64,000 nucleotides of DNA. Origin: Pseudomonas entomophila L48. GTDB taxonomy: Bacteria; Pseudomonadota; Gammaproteobacteria; Pseudomonadales; Pseudomonadaceae. This document shows, in pieces, positions 41,084-49,770 of this stretch (position 1 is its first letter; every line of letters starts with the position of its first letter). The stretch lies in assembly GCF_000026105.1 (NCBI RefSeq), contig NC_008027.1, forward strand, positions 1,814,001 through 1,878,000. Reading direction: 5' to 3'. The notes beneath the pieces were generated by a model that made no database searches, was not told the origin of the DNA, and was given only the letters and a program-made list of their open reading frames with translations. Position numbers and translations under genes: made by a program.

Positions 41084-41087
41084 CATT
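41012..41087. repeat. attL: 76-bp direct repeat at the left end of the island
   Basis: A perfect 76-bp match to 49802-49877. It covers the apical loop and 3' part of ffs. The sequences diverge immediately outside on both sides. This is the expected footprint of site-specific integration by the tyrosine recombinase encoded at the right end. Confidence 0.9.
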
Positions 41088-41579
41088 CTGCAAGTCCTTG
41101 AATTCTCAAGGATTTCTCTCTCAAAAAATCTTGAAGTGTGACAGCGTTTAGGTACGTCAAGGTGACGCACTCAGACGCATATCCTATCGCCCCCAATTTT
41201 TTTAGCAAATTTTCCTACAGACGATCCAGCTGTCGCTCCTATGAGGCGCTCCGGTCTTTGGGGTACGTACGTGTGAACGCTACAACACCAAGTGCTGATG
41301 AAATGGTGCTTGAATGCACATGCGTGCCATGGCATTTTGCCCGTATGGCCAGTGCATAGGAATTGTTGGAGCTTCTCGGGCTGGTGCTGAGTGAATGCTA
41401 AATCCGCTTGAATGGAGTGGATGAATTAGATTCTGCTCCATTGAGTGTTTATTAAGAAAAGCTGCTGAAGACTCGCATTAATATTTTTTAGTGGGGTGGG
41501 GTGTGATGTAGGGTGCTTACCGTTGGAGTTGAGCTAGAATTTGTTTGCCGTGATTATAAAAAATTAAGAGAGTGAGATA
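41088..41579. other. Non-coding left end of the island
   Basis: No gene is recognised in 490 bp. It contains the inverted repeat TCCTTGA-ATTC-TCAAGGA at 41094-41112, which could terminate ffs transcription in place of the lost native flank, and one GTGTGACA (41136-41143) shared with the right end. Base composition is A/T-rich toward 41450-41580, where the promoter of the next operon should lie. Confidence 0.5.
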
Positions 41580-42347
41580 ATGGAATATATTTCAGGGGTC
41601 GTGTCTTGGTTTGAAAGCGCAAGTGGGTTGGCAAATTTCTTCGGAATAGCTGTGCCTGTGACTGGTGTGGTAATTGCACTTCTTAAGTGGATTTCATCCA
41701 AGAAGGCTACAAGGATGTCCTTGCCTGAAGTAGTAGAGAAAATTTCTAAAAGCCCAAATAAAATTGATGCCAAGGCTCTTGGTAGGGTTGCATTTGTTGA
41801 TGATGAGATCTCGGATTTCCCAATTACTGAATTAAAGAAAGCGGGTTATCAGATCAGTACTTATAAGCAGGTTAGCTTGTCAGATGTCGCAATTTTGGCA
41901 ACCTATGATGTAATATTTCTGGATATCAAAGGCATCGTTAAGGATGATCCGGAGGAGGGTGGGCTTAAACTATTGTCTTCGTTGAGAAAGCTGAATCCTA
42001 ATCAGAAAATATGCGCTGTTTCTAATAAGCAATATGACGTTCTTGCAACTAAGTTTTTTGAGCAGGCTGATGATGTTGCGAAAAAGCCGATGACAGCGCA
42101 AAAGTGCTCTGACCTCATAGATCAGTTTTTTATTGAAAAATTCAGCGTTGATCGTATCGAACAAGTGATGGTGGCTGAGAGCAATGCTCTGGATAAGGCT
42201 AAGCGAAACGAATACTTGGATTCGCTTGGCGTATTGGTCGAGAATCAAGATGATCCTCGAAAAGCTCTAAAGTTAGATAGTGCTGTATTTCCCAAGCTCT
42301 TTGAGGCGACGGTTGATCTTGTAAGGATTTATCGCCATGTTGCTTAA
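41580..42347 (+). CDS. Membrane-anchored receiver-domain protein (atypical response regulator)
   Basis: A 255-residue protein with one hydrophobic helix at about 18-38 (NFFGIAVPVTGVVIALL) and a receiver domain at about 66-185. The acidic pair Asp74-Asp75 (VAFVDDE), the phospho-acceptor Asp115 (DVIFLDIKG), Ser148 and Lys169-Pro170 (KKPMT) are all in place, so phosphorylation is likely. There is no DNA-binding output domain; the about 70 C-terminal residues are helical and unrecognised. The stop overlaps the start of the histidine-kinase gene. Low GC and many AAA/AAT codons mark it as foreign. A phosphorylation-controlled membrane effector or scaffold is the simplest inference. Confidence 0.75.
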   Translation: MEYISGVVSWFESASGLANFFGIAVPVTGVVIALLKWISSKKATRMSLPEVVEKISKSPNKIDAKALGRVAFVDDEISDFPITELKKAGYQISTYKQVSLSDVAILATYDVIFLDIKGIVKDDPEEGGLKLLSSLRKLNPNQKICAVSNKQYDVLATKFFEQADDVAKKPMTAQKCSDLIDQFFIEKFSVDRIEQVMVAESNALDKAKRNEYLDSLGVLVENQDDPRKALKLDSAVFPKLFEATVDLVRIYRHVA

Positions 42348-43441
42348 AGAGGTTTTTAGTACGGGTTCTATCTCGACGCCGTGGCCCGTTTCTATTGGGG
42401 GGATGGTTCTGCCCGGTGGTGCGGGATTATCTAAAACATGCGAAAAAAAAGTGCAGTTTGTCCAAGGCGTGTTTATCTACTAATACGTCGGGTGAAAGTT
42501 TGTGTCCTCATGGATTGTCTTACTTTGCTGCTTCCGTAGGTGAGACTCGAATAGTTGTATTCGGTGTGAAGGGGGAGCAAATCGGAAATAAAATATCGCG
42601 CGAGCTAAAGCTAGAGTTGAAGGGTAGAAATCTAGATGAGAGGAGATTTCATAGTTGGGTTAATTCTCTCAGCAAACTTGATAAGGTGATTGATAATCAT
42701 ATTTTGGAACGGCAGTCAGAGCTTCTTGATCCTTTGCACGATCCGATTCGGTTGGCGCGTCAGCTTGAAAGTATATCGGTTCGGCTCCTTGATCAAACTA
42801 GCTCATCGGCTGTGAGGACGGTTGACGCACAGCTTGATCAGGCTTCTACAGAAATGAAATCATTAGTGAAGGCTGCTGGCCTACTCAATGACTACTTTGA
42901 CTTGGTTTCTATTTACTTCAATCCGGCGGCTGCACGTTTTGGTAGGCCTGCCTCAATGTCTCTCCATGGTATCTTGAGAAAGATAACCTCGATCCTCTCA
43001 GGTTTCGAAGCTGACGAAGATGGAGTTAAGACTAAAGTAATTTTTCGTGGTGAGTGTTATAGGAATTTTAATCTAAGAGAAAGTTTCAAGATAATTCCGT
43101 TTTCCTTGATTAGCAATGCGGTGAAGTATTGCCTTGTGGGTGATGTTGCTGTCCGTCTGCGTGAAATGCAAGATCGAGTTGAGGTTGAGGTGGTTTCTCA
43201 GGGGCCTCCTATTGAAGAGGATGAAATTGATTTGATCTTCTCTAAAAAATATCGGGGGCGCTGGTCTAAATCTTTGAGAAAGGGCGAGGGTGTAGGTCTT
43301 TATCTCGCAAAAATTGTGGCTGATGCCCATGATATCCAGATTTCTGCAACGAGCCGTAGATTAGGGGGGCAGATGTTTGGGACTACGCCATTGGCAACAA
43401 ATACGTTTAGATTTGAAGTTCCATTCCAAATTAATAGGTGA
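42337..43441 (+). CDS. Sensor-less histidine kinase with Cys-rich N-terminus, frame broken at an A8 run
   Basis: The natural start is the ATG at 42337, inside the stop region of the preceding gene (11-bp overlap). That frame reads MLLKEVFSTGSISTPWPVSI and on to CEKK at 42439-42450, then stops at TAA a few codons later. Removing one A from the A8 run (42443-42450) joins it to the long frame ending at 43441, about 367 residues. The long frame alone can start only at a TTG (42395). H-box-like LLDPLHDPIRLARQLE, N-box FSLISNAVKY and G-box GEGVGLYLAK identify a HATPase histidine kinase. A Cys cluster (C-x3-C-x5-C-x11-CP) precedes it. No membrane helix or PAS/GAF sensor is seen. It may be a mutation, sequencing slip or functional transcript slippage. 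Confidence 0.72.
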
Positions 43442-43491
43442 GCCAGAGATTTTGGCTCGGTACTGGTAAGGGCTATCAGATGGTAGCCCTT
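43440..43491 (+). terminator. Tandem hairpins after the kinase gene
   Basis: GAGCCA / TGGCTC (43440-43458) and AAGGGCTA / TAGCCCTT (43468-43491) follow the stop. Neither has a good T-run, so termination is possible but not certain. Confidence 0.45.
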
Positions 43492-43639
43492 ATAGTGGGT
43501 AGCAGTTTTTAAGCCTAATCTATCGTTAGTCCTGCGGTTATGGGCTTTGCGCTGGCTATCCGGTTTTTTAGGAATGCGTGAGCATAAATTGAATATAGTG
43601 CGTTTGTTGGCCTTGGAGGGTGGTGATTATTTGCTGGCT

Positions 43640-44368
43640 CTAGAGGTGAGGGAAGTTGATTTGATACCATTTGAATATAGCGACGCCAATACTCATCCCT
43701 CCTAGAGCAAAAGGCGTGATTTGATCAAAGAACCATGGGGAGACGACTGCCCCGCGGGCGAATACATACCACTGAACCAGCTTTGCAACTAGGCTAGAGG
43801 GAGTTGTTATAAATCCCTGTCCGCCCTGCTGGTGATGGTCGTTATTGTCTACGGTGTAGTGAATGTAGAAGCCGTAGTTGATTTCATTCCTGACATCACT
43901 TTCTAGCTTTCGAATCATGGTAAGCCTATCTGGTTTTTCTCGGCTAGGCGGAGTGGGACGTTCCACATAGGTCATTCTCCCTTTCGGAGTAAAACTCAAA
44001 AGCTTGATTTTTTCTTGAGCATTGCCGGGCGTCTCTTCGATTAACTTCAATGCGTGTTCACGCATCTCCTTTTTCTTTAAGCGTTTCATCACTGCGATAA
44101 GTGTTTTTTCGTATAGCTCGTGCATTGCTAGGTCAAACTGAAAGCTGCCCTCGGGGCTTCGCTGATAGAGCCTCAACCACAGGTAGACGTTGATTCCAGC
44201 TAGAACCATCCAAACGTTTTGTACGTTTTCCTTTAATTTGATCTCATTCCCGAGCAGCTTGAAGGTCGAAAGATCTGCACCGAAATACCACAGCAAAAGC
44301 ACGAGGGTTGAAAATCCTATCAGGTAGCTTCTTGCTTTGTTGAAGTCTAGTGTGTCCGTATCGCCCAC
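43640..44368 (-). CDS. Hypothetical membrane protein
   Basis: A 242-residue protein of unknown family. Hydrophobic segments are at about 14-32 (YLIGFSTLVLLLWYFG), 50-66 (VWMVLAGINVYLWLRLY) and near the C-terminus (about 205-235). The middle is a charged cytoplasmic region rich in Lys and Glu (KRLKKKEMREHALKLIEE) with a conserved-looking GRMTYVERPTPPSREKP. It is transcribed toward the signalling operon, so the two are convergent. Low GC matches the rest of the island. No function is proposed. Confidence 0.6.
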   Translation of the reverse strand: MGDTDTLDFNKARSYLIGFSTLVLLLWYFGADLSTFKLLGNEIKLKENVQNVWMVLAGINVYLWLRLYQRSPEGSFQFDLAMHELYEKTLIAVMKRLKKKEMREHALKLIEETPGNAQEKIKLLSFTPKGRMTYVERPTPPSREKPDRLTMIRKLESDVRNEINYGFYIHYTVDNNDHHQQGGQGFITTPSSLVAKLVQWYVFARGAVVSPWFFDQITPFALGGMSIGVAIFKWYQINFPHL

Positions 44369-45068
44369 TTAATTTTCCTCAAAGATACCCACGGATTAGC
44401 GTGGAAATAGCGCCTATTCACCAGCCAACCGGTTGGCCGAAATAGTCTGTGATTTTCTTCAGTGCCGAATCTGGAGTCTTGAACGTGAGTTTACCGTTGA
44501 CCAGCTGGGCCTCTGTTTGAACAGCCCGCTTCACTGAGAAAGCCTGCTAACCTGTCTTGCCTGAGCTTGATGGCTCCAGCAGCTAGATCGAAGTTTCCTG
44601 TTCTACGAATGGGCATGACTGCAACGCTCCACGATGAAGGAGTCATCACTCTAACATTACTTGCCACTTGTGGTTCAAGTGCTATCTGGCAGAAATTTCA
44701 CGCCGCCGTAAAATTTAGTGATGTACTTCGATGCTGGTTTGGGGTTCTAGCGTGGAAAATAACTTGCGGTGTCTGTGGGGTGTAGAAACAGGATTTTTGT
44801 GTGCGGTGCTTAACAGTGCGCTAGCTGGTCAATGAGAAGCTTCTTAAAATGGAAATAAGGTTGTGTGGTCTTGTGCATGCTTGCATTTATGGGGCGTAGT
44901 ACCTAGCGTAGCGAAGCAACACACTAGTGTAGTGATGTAAGCGCACAAAAACATCCCGCCAAAGCCCCAGAGATAGCCATGGCGAGGTGTTTGATTGGAT
45001 TGTGTGGGGGTGTATTGTAAGTCACTAACAGCACTTTATGAGCCTTGTATTGAACGTATGGGGCTGCT
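44369..45068. other. Gene-poor interval in the island
   Basis: No intact gene is seen in 700 bp. The left part holds a small frame-broken relic (44418-44616). The right part contains the perfect palindrome ACACTAGTGT (44921-44930) within a CTAG- and CGTA-rich stretch near the serine-recombinase gene, possibly a recombination site. A 72-codon frame at 44567-44785 is not convincing. Confidence 0.5.
44418..44616 (-). pseudogene. Small frame-shifted relic of an unknown gene
   Basis: On the minus strand a frame starting at 44616 reads MPIRRTGNFDLAAGAIKLRQ then DRLAGFLSEAG. A second frame continues VQTEAQLVNGKLTFKTPDSA then LKKITDYFGQPVGW and stops at 44418. The junction near 44540 requires a frameshift. 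Both halves look like real protein, so this is probably a broken gene of about 65 codons. No family is recognised. Confidence 0.35.
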
Positions 45069-45713
45069 TTAAAAGGCTTCCTTCATTACCCTCTTGATCC
45101 TATAGACCGTGGCCACTCCGCATTTTGCGAGTGTAGCTACATCGTCAGCGGCCATGCTGGGGTGCTTGGCCATAATGTTCGCAACCTTTTCCCACAACGC
45201 GACATTCTTGGCTTTACCTGACGGCTTCCAATTAGGGTCCGCAGCTTTCTTGTTCTCTAAGCCCTGCTTGATACGCTCCACGCGTTTCTCTTGATCCAGT
45301 CGTGCCATGGTAGCCATGAGGTCGATCAGCATATTGTTGATTACATCCATGATTTGACCTGTGATTCCTTTCGCTTCAACTAGCAAATGACTGGTGGGCA
45401 GATCAGCTACAACCAGACGCAATCCCTTGGCCTTGATGGTGGCCTTGAGCGTATCCCAATCAGCTTGCGAGAGGCGACTGAGGCGGTCTACAGACTCGAC
45501 TAGTAGTACGTCACCACTCTGGGCATTGTTGAGCAAGGACAGCAGCTCTGGCCGATTGAGCTTTGTCCCACTGATGTTCTCGCTGTAGGTGCCGACGACC
45601 GACAAACCTTTCTCATTAGCGAACGCCTCAAGCTGAGACTTGGCACGTAGAGCATCTTGATCCTTTGTGGACGCACGGAGATACAGATGAGTCTTCGGGC
45701 TGGGGGCGTTCAT
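45069..45713 (-). CDS. Serine recombinase (resolvase/invertase family)
   Basis: A 214-residue protein. The N-terminal catalytic domain has YLRASTKDQD (Ser nucleophile), SGTKLNRPEL and the VESVDRLSRL motif with the catalytic Arg. The long E helix (GQIMDVINNMLIDLMATMARLDQEKRVERIKQG) and a C-terminal helix-turn-helix (ADDVATLAKCGVATVYRIKRVM) follow, as in small resolvases. It may recombine a site inside the island; the palindromic stretch at 44895-44945 lies 125 bp past its stop. Confidence 0.88.
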   Translation of the reverse strand: MNAPSPKTHLYLRASTKDQDALRAKSQLEAFANEKGLSVVGTYSENISGTKLNRPELLSLLNNAQSGDVLLVESVDRLSRLSQADWDTLKATIKAKGLRLVVADLPTSHLLVEAKGITGQIMDVINNMLIDLMATMARLDQEKRVERIKQGLENKKAADPNWKPSGKAKNVALWEKVANIMAKHPSMAADDVATLAKCGVATVYRIKRVMKEAF

Positions 45714-45854
45714 GGAGGCCTATCCTTTAGCGTCTGCTTCGATAGGCTAATGATAATTCAATCAATTGGCTATCTACAATAGACTAATGATAGTGAATGC
45801 GCGCCGGTTCTCTTGCTACCAAACAAGTAGACCTCTTTGATAGTGAGGGGTGGG

Positions 45855-46061
45855 TCAGGATCGGAGTGAGTCGATACCAGATGCGATGGCTTCGGCGTTG
45901 GTGTCGAGGGTTTGGAGGATGCTCAGAACGTTGTCATGCACGTCTGTCGATCCCCGCTGCATGATCCATAGGCTCACCTCTTCAATTGCTGCACGTATGG
46001 CGATCTGGTTGAGGTGCAGCAGCTCAAGTGTGTCAGCAGTGACTGGGGAGCGGTCATCCAT
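45855..46061 (-). CDS. Small hypothetical protein
   Basis: A 68-residue acidic helical protein (LLHLNQIAIRAAIEEVSLWI; LSILQTLDTNAEAIASGIDSL). Similar short proteins seem familiar from pseudomonad islands and prophages, but that is memory, not a search. It lies between the serine recombinase and the XRE regulator and could be co-transcribed with the regulator, 51 bp upstream. Confidence 0.55.
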   Translation of the reverse strand: MDDRSPVTADTLELLHLNQIAIRAAIEEVSLWIMQRGSTDVHDNVLSILQTLDTNAEAIASGIDSLRS

Positions 46062-46112
46062 GGATGTAGTCCTGTGAGGGATCGTGCATGAGTGTAGCGG
46101 TTATCGAAATGA

Positions 46113-46334
46113 CTACAGGCCTTCAAGCAGCTCAGACAGGGACATACTCAGCCCGTCAGCGAGCACCTTGGCAGCCTCAAGACTGGGGTTTGCTGTGCCA
46201 GTCTCAATGCGAGACATATAGGTGCGGACAAAGCCGCATTTGTCAGCGAACGCTTCTTGGCTGAAGCCTTGGCTGCTGCGTAGGTTTCGGATTCGTTGGC
46301 CAAAGGCCTTTCGTAGGTGTTGGTTTGTCTGCAT
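46113..46334 (-). CDS. XRE-family helix-turn-helix regulator
   Basis: A 73-residue single-domain Cro/CI-type protein (FGQRIRNLRSSQGFSQEAFADKCGFVRTYMSRIETGTANPSLE). It is essentially only the DNA-binding domain. It is divergent from the small membrane-protein gene at 46475 with 140 bp between, so autoregulation and control of that gene are likely. It may regulate island maintenance or excision. Confidence 0.85.
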   Translation of the reverse strand: MQTNQHLRKAFGQRIRNLRSSQGFSQEAFADKCGFVRTYMSRIETGTANPSLEAAKVLADGLSMSLSELLEGL

Positions 46335-46474
46335 CCCAGCATGATGGTTGGATGCACCCTGATCGTGAACACATTGATCGATGACACTCCAAATGTTGAC
46401 ACACTAACTGATACAATTGTCTCAGGCCCCCTTACGCCGGGGAATCGAACGCCTAGCTCTGAGAGACCAACGAA

Positions 46475-46783
46475 ATGAACGAAAAACTGTTCGTATTGAC
46501 CAGTCGTAAGAAGAAGACAAACCACATCCTGCACCTGATCCTGACCGTTCTGACTGGAGGGATTTGGTTGATCGTGTGGGGCATCACAATGCGGAGCAAC
46601 GATGGTCAGAACAAGAAGATCGATAGGGAAATCGACCAGATCATGCACTACAAGTCTCAGGGCTTGAGCGATGCTGCCACGCACCAGCAGATGAAGACAG
46701 ACAAGCTGAATTCTGATGTGCTTCAAGGAAGGGTGATTTTTGTCGTGTTGGTGGTAGTGTTTCTGTACTTCTACCTTCGGTAG
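46475..46783 (+). CDS. Small membrane protein
   Basis: A 102-residue protein with two membrane helices, about 18-38 (HILHLILTVLTGGIWLIVW) and 85-101 (VIFVVLVVVFLYFYL), separated by a charged cytoplasmic loop. The first helix resembles the LTxxTGGxWLxVW pattern of small phage/island membrane proteins, some called superinfection-immunity proteins. That resemblance is weak and only suggestive. It is divergent from the XRE gene. Confidence 0.6.
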   Translation: MNEKLFVLTSRKKKTNHILHLILTVLTGGIWLIVWGITMRSNDGQNKKIDREIDQIMHYKSQGLSDAATHQQMKTDKLNSDVLQGRVIFVVLVVVFLYFYLR

Positions 46784-47324
46784 ACGCTGCGCACCTTCAG
46801 CGGAACGTCAAAGCAAATTCCTTGATCAGCTCCGCTGGGCGTCTGCACCGAAAGCGGCAAGCTTTCAGCGGATTGCACAATGTACTGACCGACCACCACT
46901 GACCTGACGGTCAAACGATGCACCAATCAAAACCAACACCAATCCAGCTCTTGCCTTTGATCTTGGTTGTTGGTGCAGAGGGTCAGCGAGAGCTGATGCT
47001 ATCCCGTGCAAGCCTCGCTTGGCTGGTTACACACCAAGGCGGTAAGCCTTCAGGGGTTGGGGATGATATTTTATATCATTCATCCCCTTCTATTCCGGTT
47101 GAATCAACCCGTAAGCACCGCTTACACGAGTACTCGTCATGCTCCGCATTGCCAGCACATCAAGTCAAAGCGAAGAGCTTTGGGGGAGTGTTGATGTTGG
47201 GTTGGATGGCGTGCTGATCCAGCATTGGGACGGAGTCACCAGTGATGCTACCTAAGGTGAAACGCCTGAATAGTTATCTGCGAGTGAACAACTGAACATT
47301 GTATAGTCTTTACGGACAAAAGGT
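46784..47324. other. Gene-poor interval in the island
   Basis: No convincing gene is seen in 541 bp. A 99-codon frame at 46918-47217 has unusual composition and no family features. Short imperfect repeats of TTCAGCGG/CAGCGGA (46796-46870) are present. Confidence 0.5.
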
Positions 47325-47966
47325 TCAGAAGCACAGGCTGTCGTATTCGTGATCAGCTTTTGGAGCAGGTGCTTCAGCTTGTGACCGCTGAGGTACACGT
47401 TCTTCCATTTTTTTCACAGCATCCAGCATCTGCTGCCCTTGAACGATTGGTCCAGCTGGATGGCTGCCTGTGACCATCGACAAAATTGCATCTCGTACAT
47501 GCCAAGATGAGGCATTGGGATGCAGTGCACAGATTTCTCCGTGGAGTTCATCAAGGCGGTCCCTCAGGAGGCTTGCGGCTTCGACAATTGCTGTTTGGCT
47601 TGACCTGGCTGCTTCAGGCTCCATCCAGTCGGGACGGACAAAACCACCCTCGGGAAGAGCTCGCTTGGTTTTCTTTTCGATGGCCTCAGGGATCATATCT
47701 CCCAAGGGGATGCCGTATGCGGTTTTGATTTTTGTGCGAAACTCAAGGCGAGATATGCCTTCAGGGCGAAGCGTCAGCGGGGTCAGTTCTTCCATCAAGA
47801 AGTAGTGAGTGTCGTAGACGGCAATGGAACTCAGATTCTTCTTGCACCAGTTGAGGGTAATGCCGTCATCGCTCAAGGCAAGGACGATCTCCGCATACGT
47901 GTGACCTTCGGTGCGCATCTGGATTGCTTTGGTGCGGGATTCGGATGTGATTTTGCTTCTTGCCAT
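47325..47966 (-). CDS. Hypothetical protein with N-terminal helix-turn-helix-like segment
   Basis: A 213-residue protein. The ATG at 47966 is supported by CAGGAG at 47973-47978; the frame stays open further upstream but lacks a ribosome site. The N-terminus (ESRTKAIQMRTEGHTYAEIVLALSDDGITLNWCKKNL) resembles a resolvase-type DNA-binding helix pair; the rest is helical and ends in a disordered Ala/Pro/Glu-rich tail. It might be an island regulator or recombination accessory protein, but no family is recognised. Confidence 0.6.
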   Translation of the reverse strand: MARSKITSESRTKAIQMRTEGHTYAEIVLALSDDGITLNWCKKNLSSIAVYDTHYFLMEELTPLTLRPEGISRLEFRTKIKTAYGIPLGDMIPEAIEKKTKRALPEGGFVRPDWMEPEAARSSQTAIVEAASLLRDRLDELHGEICALHPNASSWHVRDAILSMVTGSHPAGPIVQGQQMLDAVKKMEERVPQRSQAEAPAPKADHEYDSLCF

Positions 47967-48343
47967 TTCGTTCTCCTGTATCAGTTCATTTTCGATAGGC
48001 GTTACCTCGGGTAGCTGCCGGTTGGTTTGGTAAATCGAAGGCGTTAAAAAGCCCCCTTGCAAGGCACCAAATTTGGTGGTCGCGGTGGAGGCTTCTAATC
48101 TGTATGTCTGCTCTCTGAAGCAGGCCGTTAATTCTACACGACTCCCGAAAAAAAGCAATCTCTAGGTATTGACTTCTTTGGTGGCAGTGTCTGCAAAAAA
48201 CCGTTTTGTTCTGCGGGGAACGCACTTTGCTTAGTTTGAACGCTCCCTAAGCCCCGTAAACACTGGGGTGGACATGAAAGGCGGTAGGTGAACGTCAATT
48301 AGGTGGCAGGGTTTAACCAGAGTTTTTGTTGGGTTATTCGAGG

Positions 48344-49636
48344 TTATTTGATGTGCTTCATGGCCTCGACCATCGCCGTGATTGGCGTCCTGCTGCCGTA
48401 TATGCCAAAGGTTACGGAGCTATCTTCATGGCCCATCATCCGCTTGATCAGTGAGTCCTGTACGCCAGCATCACGCAGGTCATCGATGAAGGTGTGGCGG
48501 AAGCTGTGGAAGGTTTTGCGTGGGTCGGTGATGCCTTGCTTCTCCTTGTAGCGTCCAAACCATTTAGAGGCTGCGTGACCGCGCTTCCCTCGAACCGTTT
48601 TAAGCTCGGGGAATACTCGATCAGCCCCACTGGTCTTGACTGACTCGGCGTACTGCAACAAACCCTGCTCAATCAGTGAAGGATGTAGGGGGAGAATACG
48701 ACGGCTGCTGGCATTCTTGAGGTTCTGATCTTCATGGCTGTCATCGATGCGAATACACGGCATGCCCTGTTGCTCAATGAAGTCGTGTATACGCAATTGG
48801 CACAGTTCTTCAAGTCGTGCACCAGTAAACCGTCCAAGGAGTGGTAGCCAGTAGCGCCATGGATGCTTCCGTGCCTCTTTTCGCAGTCCCTCAAGGTTCA
48901 GTAGTGCAGCTAGGTCGTGTCGCTCAAAGGACAACCGAGCCTCCTTCGCTGATCCCGTCATGACTTTCATGCCTGCCAGCGGGTTGTCGGTTATATACCC
49001 GTTGGCCTTGCACCAGTTCAAGAATGCGGTGAGCTTGCGTAGCCGGTTGTTCACGGTGACGGCGGTAATGGTCTTGTAGGTGCTGCCCGACTCAACCACT
49101 TGCTTAAGGGTCTTCCCTTTGAATTCTGGCCGTAAAGCAAAGTACTGGGGGCAGCGGACCAGTCTTTCCTTTAATAGCCGCGCTTGGTGCGAGTCGAAGG
49201 CGTCAACAGGCATATCCCCCATCAGCTCGAAAAGGTCGGATAAGGCACGTTCAATTTCCTCAATGCTGACCTGCCGCCATGTGCCACCGCGTTTCCCTTC
49301 ATCTACATAGAGCTTGGAAAGTGCAGCGAGGGTAGGGCTGTCGCTGTCCCGCTTGGCTGTAAGCGCCGTAGCTGGCCGTAGAGTGGGTTGAATGGATGGC
49401 TTGGGGGCTGCGTCCCTCCACTGCGAACATAGCGTACGAAGCGTCTGAAGGTCTGCTAGAGGGTGCTCACTCAGGTGGTTATGCAGTCGCTGAGCCAGCG
49501 ATGCTGCAACGAACAAGGCGCTCTGACGATGCCGTATATTCAGACTCAATCGCAAAGTGTTACACCTCGGAAAGAGGTGCTTTGGCAGCTTGAGATTCAG
49601 GTAGTAGAGCGCCCCGCGCTTGATGATGTAGGCCAT
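48344..49636 (-). CDS. int: Tyrosine-type integrase of the ffs island
   Basis: A 430-residue recombinase. The N-terminal part (MAYIIKRGALYYLNLKLPKH) is of the DUF6538-like type, followed by a SAM-like core-binding domain (about 105-230) and the catalytic domain with Arg in GRFTGARLEEL, His-x-x-Arg in HSFRHTF, His in MMGHEDSS and the Tyr nucleophile in VTFGIYGS. It starts 166 bp from the right repeat and reads away from it. Just upstream of the start are tandem 13-bp repeats that could be arm-type sites. The longer frame from 49774 enters the att region and lacks a ribosome site. Confidence 0.9.
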   Translation of the reverse strand: MAYIIKRGALYYLNLKLPKHLFPRCNTLRLSLNIRHRQSALFVAASLAQRLHNHLSEHPLADLQTLRTLCSQWRDAAPKPSIQPTLRPATALTAKRDSDSPTLAALSKLYVDEGKRGGTWRQVSIEEIERALSDLFELMGDMPVDAFDSHQARLLKERLVRCPQYFALRPEFKGKTLKQVVESGSTYKTITAVTVNNRLRKLTAFLNWCKANGYITDNPLAGMKVMTGSAKEARLSFERHDLAALLNLEGLRKEARKHPWRYWLPLLGRFTGARLEELCQLRIHDFIEQQGMPCIRIDDSHEDQNLKNASSRRILPLHPSLIEQGLLQYAESVKTSGADRVFPELKTVRGKRGHAASKWFGRYKEKQGITDPRKTFHSFRHTFIDDLRDAGVQDSLIKRMMGHEDSSVTFGIYGSRTPITAMVEAMKHIK

Positions 49637-49638
49637 GG

Positions 49639-49666
49639 GTGTGACACCAAAGTGTGACAGCAAAGT
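49639..49666. repeat. Tandem GTGTGACA repeats at the integrase start (candidate arm sites)
   Basis: GTGACACCAAAGT and GTGACAGCAAAGT are directly adjacent (49641-49666). GTGTGACA occurs twice here (49639-49646, 49652-49659) and once at the left end (41136-41143), in the same orientation. Confidence 0.45.
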
Positions 49667-49770
49667 GGTACACTGCTGGCCACACTCCAAAATTTTCTCA
49701 GCTGTGCGGCATATTCGCACGGTGGGGCCTTTGCACCTAATCAGCCTGAAACCTTTGTCCCATATGGTCT

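Noticed and set aside
41580..43441. Calling the receiver-kinase pair a Detocs defence system
   Set aside because: The kinase lacks TPR repeats and there is no DtcB-like third gene, so only the general idea of a two-component defence is comparable.
46918..47217. 99-codon frame in the island
   Set aside because: No ribosome site, odd composition and no family resemblance.
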